A stretch of 15,760 nt of DNA from CAZRUM01 sp964603435 (GCA_964603435.1 CAZRUM010000019.1:1-15760); one strand, 5' to 3'. Numbered from the stretch's first letter, positions 6,948 through 14,086 are shown. Translations and numbers: made by a program. The notes: generated by a model from the letters alone, not told the origin.

Positions 6948-9900
6948 ATGTATTTAAAGTCCATAGAAATTCATGGATTCAAGTCTTTTGCTAAAAAGAC
7001 TGTTTTGGATTTCCCAAATGGGCATAATGGGCGCCATACTATCACAGCTGTGGTAGGTCCAAATGGCTCTGGTAAGAGTAATGTGGCAGATGCTATTCGC
7101 TGGGTGATGGGTGAGCAGAGTATGAAGGCTATTCGTGGAAAGAAAGGCGAAGATATAATTTTTTCTGGTTCAGAATCAAAAGGGCAGATGGGAATGGCTG
7201 GAGTCACTCTTACATTAGACAATTCTGATAAGCGCGTACCAATTGATTTTGAAGAGCTTGTTATTACACGTCGTTATTACCGCTCGGGAGATAGTGACTA
7301 TATTATCAATGGAAAAAGTGTACGTTTGCTAGATTTGCAATTATTACTTGCCAAGGCTCAGTTTGGTCAGGGTTCTTATTCTGTCATTGGTCAGGGGATG
7401 ATTGATAGGCTTCTTCTTCAAACCCCACAAGAGCGTAAAGATTTTTTTGATGAAGCTTCTGGTATCAAAGAATTTCAAATCAAACGTCACCAAGCTGCTC
7501 TAAAACTCCGTCGTACTCGGGAAAATATTGATCAAGCTGATTTACTTCTAAATGAAGTTGCACCTCGTTTGCGTAGCTTGTCTCGTCAGGTAAAGAAATT
7601 GGAAAAACGACAGGATGTAGAAATAAAACTTCGCGAAGCTCAGGAAAGTTATTATGTTACTCTGCATGATTATAATCAAAGTAGTCTAAATGAATTAACA
7701 GCAGAATTGGTTAATGTTAACAATGAATATAATGGTGTTAATGATAAATTGAATAAAGTTCAGACAGAATTAGCAGAGTTGGCTCGTGAAGAATCTCGTC
7801 AAGAACAATTTCAAGCTTTGCAAAATACTTTTGGAGAAATTTCTCGTCGTAAAAATGCATTGGAGCGTGATCGAGCAGTACTACAAGGGAAATTACAAAC
7901 TGAATATTCAAAAGTAGGAAAACAAAATGTTGGTTGGCTTGAAGGTAAGATAGAAGAATTGGGACAAAATAAAACTAGACTCGATGGAGAGCTAACTGAT
8001 GCTGAAAACTTGGTAGAAAAGTCAGGAGAAAATATTTTGATACAAAATAAAAAAATAGAGGAGCTGTCTATTGAGCGTACAGAAACCAGAGGAAAGATCT
8101 CCAACATTGAACAGCAGATGATAAAAACAAAGTCAGAACAGAGTTATCTGCAATATTCTGGTTTTCGTGCTGTACAAGCTGTCTTGGAAGAACGTCATAG
8201 ACTTGGTAATGTCTATGGTACAGTGGCGCAACTCGGTGAAGTGGACGAGAGATATCGTCAGGCTCTAGATGTGGCTGCTGGTGGGCATTTGTCTTCGGTG
8301 GTGGTTGATAATGATAGAACTGCTCAGTCAGCTATTGAATATCTACGAAAGAATCAACTTGGTTTTTCAACTTTCCTACCACTGACAAAAATAAAACCAC
8401 GTATTGTGGCCAGTGATATTCAGAATTTGTTAGATAGAGAAGGTGTGCATGGTATGGCGGTAGACCTAGTAAAATTTACTGATAAATTTGCTGATATTTT
8501 TTCTTATGCTCTTGGTAGTACTCTTATTGTTGATAGTCTAGAAGTAGCTCGTGAGATTGGGATTGGGCGAGTACGTATGGTGACACTAGATGGTGATGTG
8601 TTGGAAACCAGTGGGAGTATGAAGGGTGGATATAGAAATAAAAATAAAATGCGTGGTATGAGTTTTTCTCAGGGAGACTCACCATATTTGATAGAATCAG
8701 AAACTTCTGATAATCAGGAAAAACTAGAAGACTTACAAGAAAAATCTAGCAAGTTAGAAATAGATTATGAAAATGCTCAGGAAGAATTACGTGAATTGCA
8801 ATCTCAAGCCCACATCGCTGGTAGTAGGGCAGATGTACTAGGGGAGCAAAAACAAGAGTCCAATCGTGAGCTAGCTTCTTTTGAACAAGAGCTTTCACTT
8901 CACACTATGAGTCCAGAAGAATTTGGCGAGAGTATGAAAGATGTGCAAAAACAAAAGGATGACATGGATAGACAAATTAAACTTATAGAAAAAGAAGTAA
9001 AAGATGTGGAAGACAGGATTGAAGAATTTAATAAGACAGAAGAAGAAAAGAAGAAAAGAATTTTTGCTTTGCAAGAAATAATGCAAGATGAACAGAAAAA
9101 ATTAAATAAAATTGTTGATGCACGTAATGAAAAAAGAGTTTCAATTGCTAAGCTAGAAACAAAACAAGAAGATCTTTCAAGTGAAGTTTATAGTGAGATG
9201 CATACCAATATACAATCAATTGTTGAGCGCGGAATAGAAAAAATAGATATTAGTAATCTAGATGAGCTACAACAAAATATTCAAAAATTAAAATACAGTC
9301 TAAGTTTAATTGGTGGAATTGATGAAGAAGTAGTAGAAGAATATAAAGAAACAAAAGAAAAACATGATAACTTAGTTGATCAGCTAGATGATTTGAAAAA
9401 AGCTTTGGATGATTTGGAAACTTTGGTAGAAGAGCTTGATAAAGTTATGAAGAAAAGACGTGATAAAGCTTTCAAACAAATTAAAAAAGAATTTTCTCGT
9501 TATTTTGTAGAATTGTTTGAAGGTGGAAAAGCAGAGTTGTCTGAAGTTTATGGAAACATTGATTCCACTGATTTAGAAGATGATTGCACAGATATAGAAA
9601 ATGAAAATCAAGAAGAAATAGAAGAGGAACAGGCTGAAGTAAAAAAGAAACGTAAGAAAAAAGTTTTATTAGGTATTGATATCATTGCTTGTCCTCCGGG
9701 CAAAAAGATAAAAAATATCGCAGCGCTTTCTGGTGGAGAGAGGACCATGACATCACTAGCTTTGCTTTGTTCTATTTTACATACCAATCCATCACCTTTT
9801 GTAGTATTAGACGAAGTAGAGGCAGCGCTCGATGAGGTCAATACTTTACGTTTTAACAAAATTTTACAGGAATTATCTACACAATCTCAATTTATCCTTA

Positions 9901-10022
9901 TTACTCATAATCGAGCTACTATGCATGGCAGTGACGCTCTCTATGGCGTTACTATGGGGAATGATGGTATAAGTCATCTTTTGAGTGTAAAACTGGGAGA
10001 AGCCGAGAAAATGAGTGAATAG
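6948..10022 (+). CDS. smc: Chromosome segregation/condensation ATPase SMC
   Basis: A 1024-residue SMC protein that dimerises through its hinge and, with ScpA/ScpB, folds DNA. Head N-half: residues 1-165 with Walker A GPNGSGKSN (37-45) and a small NGRH insertion just before it. Coiled-coil arm 1 is about 166-410. The hinge is about 415-560, with GTVAQLGEV, AAGGHLSSVVV and the glycine-rich SGSMKGGYR. Arm 2 is about 565-840. Head C-half has signature LSGGERTM (927-934) and Walker B VVLDEVEAALD (D955, E956). Most bacterial SMCs have about 1150-1200 residues; both arms are shorter here. Between GGKAEL and the GIDIIACPPGKK strand an acidic-then-lysine-rich segment (about 870-905) replaces a short loop. 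ATG 6948 gives the canonical MYLKSIEIHGFKSF start. No terminator follows, so readthrough into rpsP is possible. Confidence 0.96.
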   Translation: MYLKSIEIHGFKSFAKKTVLDFPNGHNGRHTITAVVGPNGSGKSNVADAIRWVMGEQSMKAIRGKKGEDIIFSGSESKGQMGMAGVTLTLDNSDKRVPIDFEELVITRRYYRSGDSDYIINGKSVRLLDLQLLLAKAQFGQGSYSVIGQGMIDRLLLQTPQERKDFFDEASGIKEFQIKRHQAALKLRRTRENIDQADLLLNEVAPRLRSLSRQVKKLEKRQDVEIKLREAQESYYVTLHDYNQSSLNELTAELVNVNNEYNGVNDKLNKVQTELAELAREESRQEQFQALQNTFGEISRRKNALERDRAVLQGKLQTEYSKVGKQNVGWLEGKIEELGQNKTRLDGELTDAENLVEKSGENILIQNKKIEELSIERTETRGKISNIEQQMIKTKSEQSYLQYSGFRAVQAVLEERHRLGNVYGTVAQLGEVDERYRQALDVAAGGHLSSVVVDNDRTAQSAIEYLRKNQLGFSTFLPLTKIKPRIVASDIQNLLDREGVHGMAVDLVKFTDKFADIFSYALGSTLIVDSLEVAREIGIGRVRMVTLDGDVLETSGSMKGGYRNKNKMRGMSFSQGDSPYLIESETSDNQEKLEDLQEKSSKLEIDYENAQEELRELQSQAHIAGSRADVLGEQKQESNRELASFEQELSLHTMSPEEFGESMKDVQKQKDDMDRQIKLIEKEVKDVEDRIEEFNKTEEEKKKRIFALQEIMQDEQKKLNKIVDARNEKRVSIAKLETKQEDLSSEVYSEMHTNIQSIVERGIEKIDISNLDELQQNIQKLKYSLSLIGGIDEEVVEEYKETKEKHDNLVDQLDDLKKALDDLETLVEELDKVMKKRRDKAFKQIKKEFSRYFVELFEGGKAELSEVYGNIDSTDLEDDCTDIENENQEEIEEEQAEVKKKRKKKVLLGIDIIACPPGKKIKNIAALSGGERTMTSLALLCSILHTNPSPFVVLDEVEAALDEVNTLRFNKILQELSTQSQFILITHNRATMHGSDALYGVTMGNDGISHLLSVKLGEAEKMSE

Positions 10023-10044
10023 AACACGGTAGTGTGCCTTGCTC

Positions 10045-10073
10045 TTGACAAAAGAGCGGGTTTAGATTATAAT
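10045..10073 (+). promoter_or_regulatory. Consensus promoter of rpsP
   Basis: TTGACA (10045-10050), exactly 17 bases, TATAAT (10068-10073): a perfect sigma70 match, as expected for a ribosomal protein gene. The -35 box sits in an inverted repeat, GCTCTT (10041-10046) with AAGAGC (10052-10057). The start is predicted near 10080. Confidence 0.88.
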
Positions 10074-10088
10074 ATTGGCATTCAAATA

Positions 10089-10140
10089 CCAATCCGCCTC
10101 TAACAAAGTTGCGGTAGATAAACCCTGATGTCACGATTGG
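10089..10140 (+). promoter_or_regulatory. Structured 5' leader of rpsP
   Basis: In the leader of about 95 bases, CCAAT (10089-10093) pairs with ATTGG (10136-10140). Inside it CCGC...AAC (10094-10104, with a CTCT bulge) pairs with GTT-GCGG (10108-10114) around an AAA loop. Ribosomal protein leaders are often sites of autogenous control; no such role is shown here. There is no Shine-Dalgarno sequence before the ATG. Confidence 0.45.
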
Positions 10141-10174
10141 GGCGCTCTGAAAGGTAAAATATAAAATAATAAAT

Positions 10175-10732
10175 ATGTTAATGATCCGTTTACAACGTAT
10201 TGGTAAAACAAAAAAACCTACCTATCGTCTTGTTATCTCTGAAAAAGCTCGTGATACACAAGGTAAAGCTTTGGAAATATTGGGTACTTATAATCCAATA
10301 GAAGCTAGTAAACCTCTAAATTTGAAAGAAGACAGAATCAAACATTGGTTATCTGTAGGAGCTCAGGCTTCTGAGACCGTACACAATCTTCTTATCAAAG
10401 CTGGTGTTATTACTACCGACAAGAAAAAATCAGTATCTATTTCTAAAAAACGCCAAGTTAAAATTGATGAAAAGAAAGGTGCTGTAGAAGAAAAGAAAAA
10501 AGAAGCTGCTGAAAAAGCTAAGGCTGATGCTACTGCCGCTGCTGAAGCTAAGGTAGCTGAAGAGGCTGCTAAAGCTGCGGAAGCAGAAAAACCTGCTGAG
10601 GAAGTTCCTGCTGAGGAACCAAAAGAAGAAGTTAAGGAAGAGGTAAAAGAAGAAACTCCTGCTGAATCCACCGAAGCTAAAAGCGAAGGTGGGGAAGAAA
10701 AATCTGCAGAAGAGGAAAAGAAAGAAGAATAA
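10175..10732 (+). CDS. rpsP: 30S ribosomal protein bS16 with long charged C-terminal tail
   Basis: A small-subunit assembly protein. Residues 1-80 match bS16: start MLMIRLQRIGKTKKPTYRLV, then LGTYNP and the helix around KHWLSVGAQASETVHNLLIKAGV. The family core is about 80-90 residues, but this protein has 185. The extra 95 are a low-complexity tail, lysine-rich to about 110 and then repeats of Ala, Glu and Lys, ending in an acidic stretch. Similar tails occur in bS16 of some other phyla (for example Bacteroidota), so it is unlikely to be a frameshift; the frame is open and codon use uniform. The tail is probably disordered and solvent-exposed. It has its own promoter and terminator and is followed by khpA, the conserved rpsP-khpA neighbourhood, without rimM or trmD. 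Confidence 0.95.
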   Translation: MLMIRLQRIGKTKKPTYRLVISEKARDTQGKALEILGTYNPIEASKPLNLKEDRIKHWLSVGAQASETVHNLLIKAGVITTDKKKSVSISKKRQVKIDEKKGAVEEKKKEAAEKAKADATAAAEAKVAEEAAKAAEAEKPAEEVPAEEPKEEVKEEVKEETPAESTEAKSEGGEEKSAEEEKKEE

Positions 10733-10750
10733 AATACAACTATATAATAA

Positions 10751-10775
10751 ATACTCCCAATTAGGGAGTATTTTT
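10751..10775 (+). terminator. Intrinsic terminator of rpsP
   Basis: A perfect eight-base stem ATACTCCC/GGGAGTAT (10751-10758, 10764-10771), an AATTA loop and a T-run, 18 bases after the rpsP stop. Confidence 0.9.
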
Positions 10776-10790
10776 ATTAACAAATGATAG

Positions 10791-10819
10791 TTGACGTATT
10801 TTAGTACTAGTGCTATAAT
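10791..10819 (+). promoter_or_regulatory. Promoter of khpA
   Basis: TTGACG (10791-10796), 17 bases, TATAAT (10814-10819). Start near 10826. The leader of about 63 bases has a small hairpin AGTGG/CCACT (10836-10850). A separate promoter after a separate terminator uncouples khpA from rpsP. Confidence 0.85.
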
Positions 10820-10888
10820 ATTTTCACTGTTTAGTAGTGGACATACCACTCTAGACATGCTATTTATTCATTTAGATGAACAGGCAAT

Positions 10889-11269
10889 ATGGAACAAGAT
10901 CAAACTTTCCTAGAGCACATCATCAAAGCGATTGTAAACAATCCAGATGATGTCAAAAGTGAACGTACCGTTGATGAACGTGGCGTCTTACTTACATTGG
11001 ATATCAATCCAAGCGACATGGGTTATGTTATCGGTCGTCAAGGTCAAACTGCTCGTGCAGTCCGTACTCTTTTAAAGATTGTTGGTGCAAAGAATAACGC
11101 TCGCGTTAACTTGAAGATCAATGAACCAGAGGGTGGGCGTGGTCCTAGACCAGCAGCAGTTGCTTCAGATGATACAGGTTTCGTTGCAGCAGCTCCGGCA
11201 GCTCCAGTAGCCCCAGCAGCGGTAAGTGACGATGAAATTGATACTAGTGCAGTTGATTTGAATATCTAA
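10889..11269 (+). CDS. khpA: KH-domain RNA-binding protein KhpA-like, with Ala/Pro-rich tail
   Basis: A 126-residue single-KH protein. Residues 1-80 match KhpA: an N-terminal helix LEHIIKAIVNNPDDVK, a strand, and the RNA-binding GxxG loop GRQG (49-52) in GYVIGRQGQTARAVRTLL. KhpA is usually about 75-80 residues; here residues 82-126 form an extra Gly/Pro/Ala-rich, acidic-ended tail without a recognised fold. In Firmicutes KhpA works with KhpB in RNA binding and cell-envelope/division control; no khpB is in the window. The location next to rpsP is the classic one. A weak AGG lies six bases before the ATG. The upstream ATG at 10875 is in another frame. Confidence 0.9.
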   Translation: MEQDQTFLEHIIKAIVNNPDDVKSERTVDERGVLLTLDINPSDMGYVIGRQGQTARAVRTLLKIVGAKNNARVNLKINEPEGGRGPRPAAVASDDTGFVAAAPAAPVAPAAVSDDEIDTSAVDLNI

Positions 11270-11283
11270 TCAATTTACACATA

Positions 11284-11313
11284 AAAAACTCTCACAGTAA
11301 TGTGGGAGTTTTT
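11284..11313 (+). terminator. Intrinsic terminator of khpA
   Basis: AAAAACTCTCACA (11284-11296) pairs with TGTGGGAGTTTTT (11301-11313) around GTAA with one wobble, ending in five T. The A-run on the other side gives it bidirectional form. Confidence 0.88.
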
Positions 11314-11403
11314 ATTTGTGTCGTGAAGAGATGTGGAGTGGTTGTAATTTTATTTAGATTTGATTGAAGAAAAATTGACATATCGCCAAATTGACTAATT
11401 TTT

Positions 11404-11411
11404 GATATACT
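11404..11411 (+). promoter_or_regulatory. Extended -10 promoter of the acyltransferase gene
   Basis: TGA followed by TATACT (11406-11411) gives an extended -10 (TGnTATACT). No good -35 lies at 17 bases; TTGACA at 11375-11380 is 25 bases away and TTGACT is too close. The start is predicted near 11418, with a leader of about 14 bases and no Shine-Dalgarno sequence. Confidence 0.5.
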
Positions 11412-11431
11412 TTTTTTAATTAAGTATTTTT

Positions 11432-12427
11432 ATGATTAAAAAAGAAATTGTTTGGATTCGTAATTTGCGTGTGGTGGCAAGTATAGCCGTGGTTGTTGTC
11501 CATGTTTGTTCACAAAGTTTGTTGCACTTTCCACCAAAAGTTTTTCTCGGTTGGGAAACATTATTTTTGGTTAATGCTTTAAGTCACACAGCTATTCCAA
11601 TTTTTGTAATGATCAGTGGTGCTTTGGTGCTTGCTAAAAATCCATCTGAATCAGGGAGAAGGGTAAAAAAGATTATTTTTCTCATTATCTTTTGGTCAAT
11701 TTTTTATACAGTATTCAATTTCTTTTTTAATGATTTAACAATTACTTTTCGACATTTTGCAGGTTCATTGGTGCGTGGTAATGCATTTTTTCATCTTTAT
11801 TATTTATATATTGTTGTTGGTTTATATTTGATTACACCTTTGTTGCAGTGGATAATGAAGAATAATCAAAAAAGGACATTGATTTTAACCTTGGTAACTA
11901 TAGCAATTCCTATGGTTTGGGTGTTAATTGTTTTTATTATAAAGAAACAGGTGATAGATCCTATGGTATCTTTACTTTTTTTAGAATATATTGGTTATTA
12001 TGTTTTAGGATATTATTTGTCAACTTATTTATTTCAAAAACGTATATTAAAGATGTTTTGGTTGGTGTTTATTATTTTAAGTGGGGTAATTTTTACTTAT
12101 GTTACAATTAAAATTACCCATAATCTTTCTTATCCTTATCATTATTTAAGTGTAGGGGTTCTGATTAGCAGTGTTGGTCTATTTTTATTATTTCAGCATA
12201 AATTAAATAGTAAACCGTTTTTAACCAAAATAAAATCTTCAGAAACATTAGGTATATATTTATTACATCCAGTCTTGCTTATCCTTTTAGTTCGTTTTAC
12301 TCCTATCAATGGTTCTTTATTTCACCCTTTAGTAGGACTTACCTTAACTGTATTTTTGGTATATTTTTGTAGTTGGTTGATTGTTATTATGGTAAAAAAG
12401 ACAGTGTTTAAAAGTATGGTAAATTAG
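11432..12427 (+). CDS. Acyltransferase-3 family membrane protein (O-acetyltransferase-like)
   Basis: A 331-residue polytopic protein with about ten hydrophobic segments. The N-terminus has the family signature: R13 and H24 separated as in the R-x10-H motif (RVVASIAVVVVH), where the histidine is the presumed catalytic residue facing the periplasm. A second motif region ALSHTAIPIFVMISGAL follows, and the C-terminal LGIYLLHPVLLI matches the end of acyltransferase-3 and WecH-like proteins. Members transfer acetyl or other acyl groups onto surface polysaccharides, peptidoglycan or lipids; the acceptor cannot be inferred. There is no attached SGNH domain. The gene stands alone between khpA and the M50 protease with its own promoter; its bases are very AT-rich (12 G/C in 12001-12060 by hand count). 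No clear terminator follows. Confidence 0.82.
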   Translation: MIKKEIVWIRNLRVVASIAVVVVHVCSQSLLHFPPKVFLGWETLFLVNALSHTAIPIFVMISGALVLAKNPSESGRRVKKIIFLIIFWSIFYTVFNFFFNDLTITFRHFAGSLVRGNAFFHLYYLYIVVGLYLITPLLQWIMKNNQKRTLILTLVTIAIPMVWVLIVFIIKKQVIDPMVSLLFLEYIGYYVLGYYLSTYLFQKRILKMFWLVFIILSGVIFTYVTIKITHNLSYPYHYLSVGVLISSVGLFLLFQHKLNSKPFLTKIKSSETLGIYLLHPVLLILLVRFTPINGSLFHPLVGLTLTVFLVYFCSWLIVIMVKKTVFKSMVN

Positions 12428-12558
12428 ATGTTGTCAGTATCAGTTAGGTTGGTGAGATTTGTTTGTCTACCAAAAGACAGACTAGCCTTTGGTCGAGATT
12501 TTGTTATAGTTTATTTAATAAAAGAAAACATGGTAAAAAGAAAACAAATTATTAATAC

Positions 12559-12587
12559 TTGTTTTTTTATACTTTTATAGTTATAAT
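12559..12587 (+). promoter_or_regulatory. Promoter of the M50 protease gene
   Basis: TTGTTT (12559-12564), 17 bases, TATAAT (12582-12587). The transcription start is expected near 12594 and the ATG is at 12597, so the mRNA would be leaderless or carry up to three leading bases, the same geometry and the same two boxes as the hsp20 promoter. Confidence 0.75.
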
Positions 12588-12596
12588 ATTATAACT

Positions 12597-13214
12597 ATGG
12601 AATACCTACCTTTACTATTTTTCTTTCTTGTAATCATCCCTTCAGCTATTATTCATGAATATGCCCATGGCTGGATGGCAGATCAGCTGGGTGACCCAAC
12701 AGCAAAATATGCTGGGCGTCTTAGTTTGGATCCACGTGTTCATGTCGACAAGTGGGGGACACTACTAATGCCGCTGCTTTTGTTTGTTATGACTGGTGGT
12801 AGATTTTTGTTTGCTTATGCCAAACCAGTACCTTTCAATCCCTACAATCTGCGCAATCAACGTTGGGGTCCTGCGTTAGTCGCTATTGCCGGCCCATTAT
12901 CAAATCTATTTTTAGCTTTGGTTTTTGGTTTGCTTACCAGATTTTTGCCACCTAGTAATATGACTTTGTTTTTTTCTATTATCGTCTATGCCAATGTACT
13001 TTTGGCGATATTCAATCTGGTACCTATTCCGCCACTAGATGGTTCCAAGATTTTATTTGCAGTTTTACCAGATTCTCAGTACAAGCTAAAAATGGCTTTG
13101 GAGAAATATGGTTTCATGATTTTGCTTGGTTTTATCTTTTTTGGTTTTCAGTACATTACCCCAATTATTCAATATTTATATCTGTTATTTACTGGTGGGT
13201 TTGGGTTCTTTTAA
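12597..13214 (+). CDS. M50-family site-2-type intramembrane metalloprotease
   Basis: A 205-residue polytopic zinc protease. The zinc-binding HExxH is HEYAH (H20, E21, H24) in the first membrane helix, and the third ligand is D148 in NLVPIPPLDGSKI. AGPLSNLFLAL (98-108) is the conserved central segment. There is no PDZ or CBS domain, so it belongs to the short S2P-M50-like group rather than RseP. Such proteases cut membrane-embedded substrates, often anti-sigma factors or signal-peptide remnants; the target here is unknown. The ATG lies about three bases after the predicted transcription start. It is monocistronic, followed by a terminator at 13259-13287. Family and active-site calls are firm. 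Confidence 0.93.
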   Translation: MEYLPLLFFFLVIIPSAIIHEYAHGWMADQLGDPTAKYAGRLSLDPRVHVDKWGTLLMPLLLFVMTGGRFLFAYAKPVPFNPYNLRNQRWGPALVAIAGPLSNLFLALVFGLLTRFLPPSNMTLFFSIIVYANVLLAIFNLVPIPPLDGSKILFAVLPDSQYKLKMALEKYGFMILLGFIFFGFQYITPIIQYLYLLFTGGFGFF

Positions 13215-13217
13215 CAC

Positions 13218-13247
13218 GGATTATACGGAAGAAAGGATTATACGGAA
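13218..13247 (+). repeat. Short direct repeat after the M50 gene
   Basis: GGATTATACGGAA occurs at 13218-13230 and 13235-13247. It has no obvious function; it may be replication slippage just before the terminator. Confidence 0.7.
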
Positions 13248-13258
13248 ATTTATAAAAC

Positions 13259-13287
13259 AAAAAACCGCGAATTAAATCGTGGTTTTT
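13259..13287 (+). terminator. Intrinsic terminator of the M50 gene, usable from both sides
   Basis: AAAAACCGCGA (13259-13269) pairs with TCGTGGTTTTTT (13276-13287) with one wobble. The A-run makes it bidirectional, so it could also end the convergent lipoprotein transcript. It repeats the clpP terminator (4946-4976) almost base for base. Confidence 0.85.
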
Positions 13288-13291
13288 TGTT

Positions 13292-13360
13292 TCCTCCCAC
13301 AAGTAATCTCTCTTCACAACTTGCATTAGCAAATGTATGAAGAAAGGAAGGGGTGGGAGG
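13292..13360. repeat. Nested inverted repeat downstream of the lipoprotein gene
   Basis: CCTCCCAC (13292-13299) and GTGGGAGG (13353-13360) enclose TCTTCA/TGAAGA (13310-13315, 13338-13343), which encloses TTGC/GCAA (13321-13324, 13329-13332). It marks the border between AT-rich and GC-rich DNA. It may be the 3' stabilising hairpin of the minus-strand transcript; it has no T-run of its own. Confidence 0.5.
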
Positions 13361-13399
13361 ATGAACGGTGGAGGGAAGGCGCCGTTCTCGCCGGTGGGT

Positions 13400-13825
13400 C
13401 TAGAGCGTGAAGACCAGGTTGGTCTCTTTGTAGCAAGGGCGGTCAAAGAGGACTCTCATCCTCATGTTTGCGTCTGTGAAGATGTCTCCTTCACAGAGGT
13501 CTTTTGTCCCGAAAGTGTCGAGAACAAAAGTGTTATCGTATACGACCTCCCACCCAACTTGCCTTCCGTAGTCGTTATGCTCAGATTGCTCTAGCACAAG
13601 ACCGTTGGGGGCAAACAGGAGGGAGGGGCCGACTAGCTCGTGGTTTTTGTCGACACAGGCATATTCGTAGACCGTTTCGTAGCCAGGAGTGAAACCTCCC
13701 AGCTGTACCACCTGGGAGTGAGACCACTCCGGGCAATCGGGAGGCATGGCGCCTTCTGGGAGCTCCTCAGCGCAGCCGGTGGAGAGGGCGAACAAGATGA
13801 AAAGAGCCGATAGAACATACCGCAT
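13400..13825 (-). CDS. Lipoprotein-like exported protein with MORN-like segment; GC-rich, likely foreign
   Basis: A 141-residue protein I cannot assign to a named family. Residues 1-17 are a signal peptide (MRYVLSALFILFALSTG) followed by C18; STGC is an imperfect lipobox. The mature part has four more cysteines (C31, C57, C111, C131), suitable for two disulfides. Residues 64-97 (GPSLLFAPNGLVLE, then GRQVGWEVVYDN) resemble the GPxxxxxxNG...GxWxxY pattern of MORN-like/YwqK proteins. The frame is open to 13864, but the ATG at 13825 is chosen because GGAGGT (13835-13830) lies four bases upstream and the signal peptide starts there. This is the only strong Shine-Dalgarno in the window. Base composition is far richer in G+C than its neighbours (40 of 60 in 13741-13800). 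A consensus promoter reads into it. Confidence 0.6.
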   Translation of the reverse strand: MRYVLSALFILFALSTGCAEELPEGAMPPDCPEWSHSQVVQLGGFTPGYETVYEYACVDKNHELVGPSLLFAPNGLVLEQSEHNDYGRQVGWEVVYDNTFVLDTFGTKDLCEGDIFTDANMRMRVLFDRPCYKETNLVFTL

Positions 13826-13951
13826 TATGACCTCCATAGTCTTGCGGTGAAACCAATGCTTCAAACGTACCGACTTTGGTAGTAGAAGCGACTTGAAAAC
13901 CCATAGAAATAGCTAAATTTAGCCACTTTTATTGATTTTAAAAGATAGGTG

Positions 13952-13980
13952 AGTATATCATAAAAAGAGGGTATTGTCAA
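13952..13980 (-). promoter_or_regulatory. Promoter of the lipoprotein-like gene
   Basis: On the minus strand TTGACA (13980-13975), 17 bases, TATACT (13957-13952). The start is expected near 13945, about 120 bases before the chosen ATG. It is back to back with the str leader promoter. Confidence 0.8.
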
Positions 13981-14005
13981 GCTTGTAAAGTATGTGGCTT
14001 GACAA
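13974..14005. repeat. Inverted repeat joining two divergent -35 boxes
   Basis: TTGTCAAGC (13974-13982) and GCTTGACAA (13997-14005) are perfect nine-base complements 14 bases apart. Each contains the -35 hexamer of one of the divergent promoters. This could be a shared operator for a dimeric regulator, or simply two similar promoters facing apart. Confidence 0.6.
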
Positions 14006-14027
14006 CATTCAAGCTTTATACTATAAT
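13999..14027 (+). promoter_or_regulatory. Consensus promoter of the str leader and operon
   Basis: TTGACA (13999-14004), 17 bases, TATAAT (14022-14027): a perfect match. The start is predicted near 14034, at the beginning of the structured leader. No equally good promoter lies between here and rpsL. Confidence 0.9.
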
Positions 14028-14031
14028 GGCG

Positions 14032-14086
14032 CCACATACAAGAACGGAGTATTCCGACTAAGTCGGGAGAAGGTAACCGTTCGGAA
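14032..14086 (+). repeat. First copy of a 55-base sequence flanking the assembly gap
   Basis: These 55 bases are identical to 14187-14241. They contain the 5' half of the leader RNA (P0 5' strand, P1 5' strand, P2 and the P3 5' strand). A length of 55 equals a common de Bruijn k-mer size, so this is most simply the same genomic sequence present at both contig ends. Confidence 0.9.

Noticed and set aside
6948..10022. Alternative genetic code with TGA as glycine (code 25)
   Set aside because: All genes, including the 1024-codon smc, are complete without in-frame TGA and conserved glycines are encoded by GGN.
10363..10858. Minus-strand open frames opposite the rpsP tail
   Set aside because: They are Ser/Ala- or Phe-rich mirror images of the repetitive Ala/Glu/Lys codons of rpsP.
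12469..12493. Terminator after the acyltransferase gene
   Set aside because: ACCAAA/TTTGGT can pair, but the T-run is poor and a competing TGTCT/AGACA hairpin overlaps it; too weak to call.
13337..13594. Plus-strand open frame in the GC-rich island
   Set aside because: The opposite frame has a signal peptide, a strong Shine-Dalgarno and a consensus promoter; this one has none and overlaps the inverted repeat.
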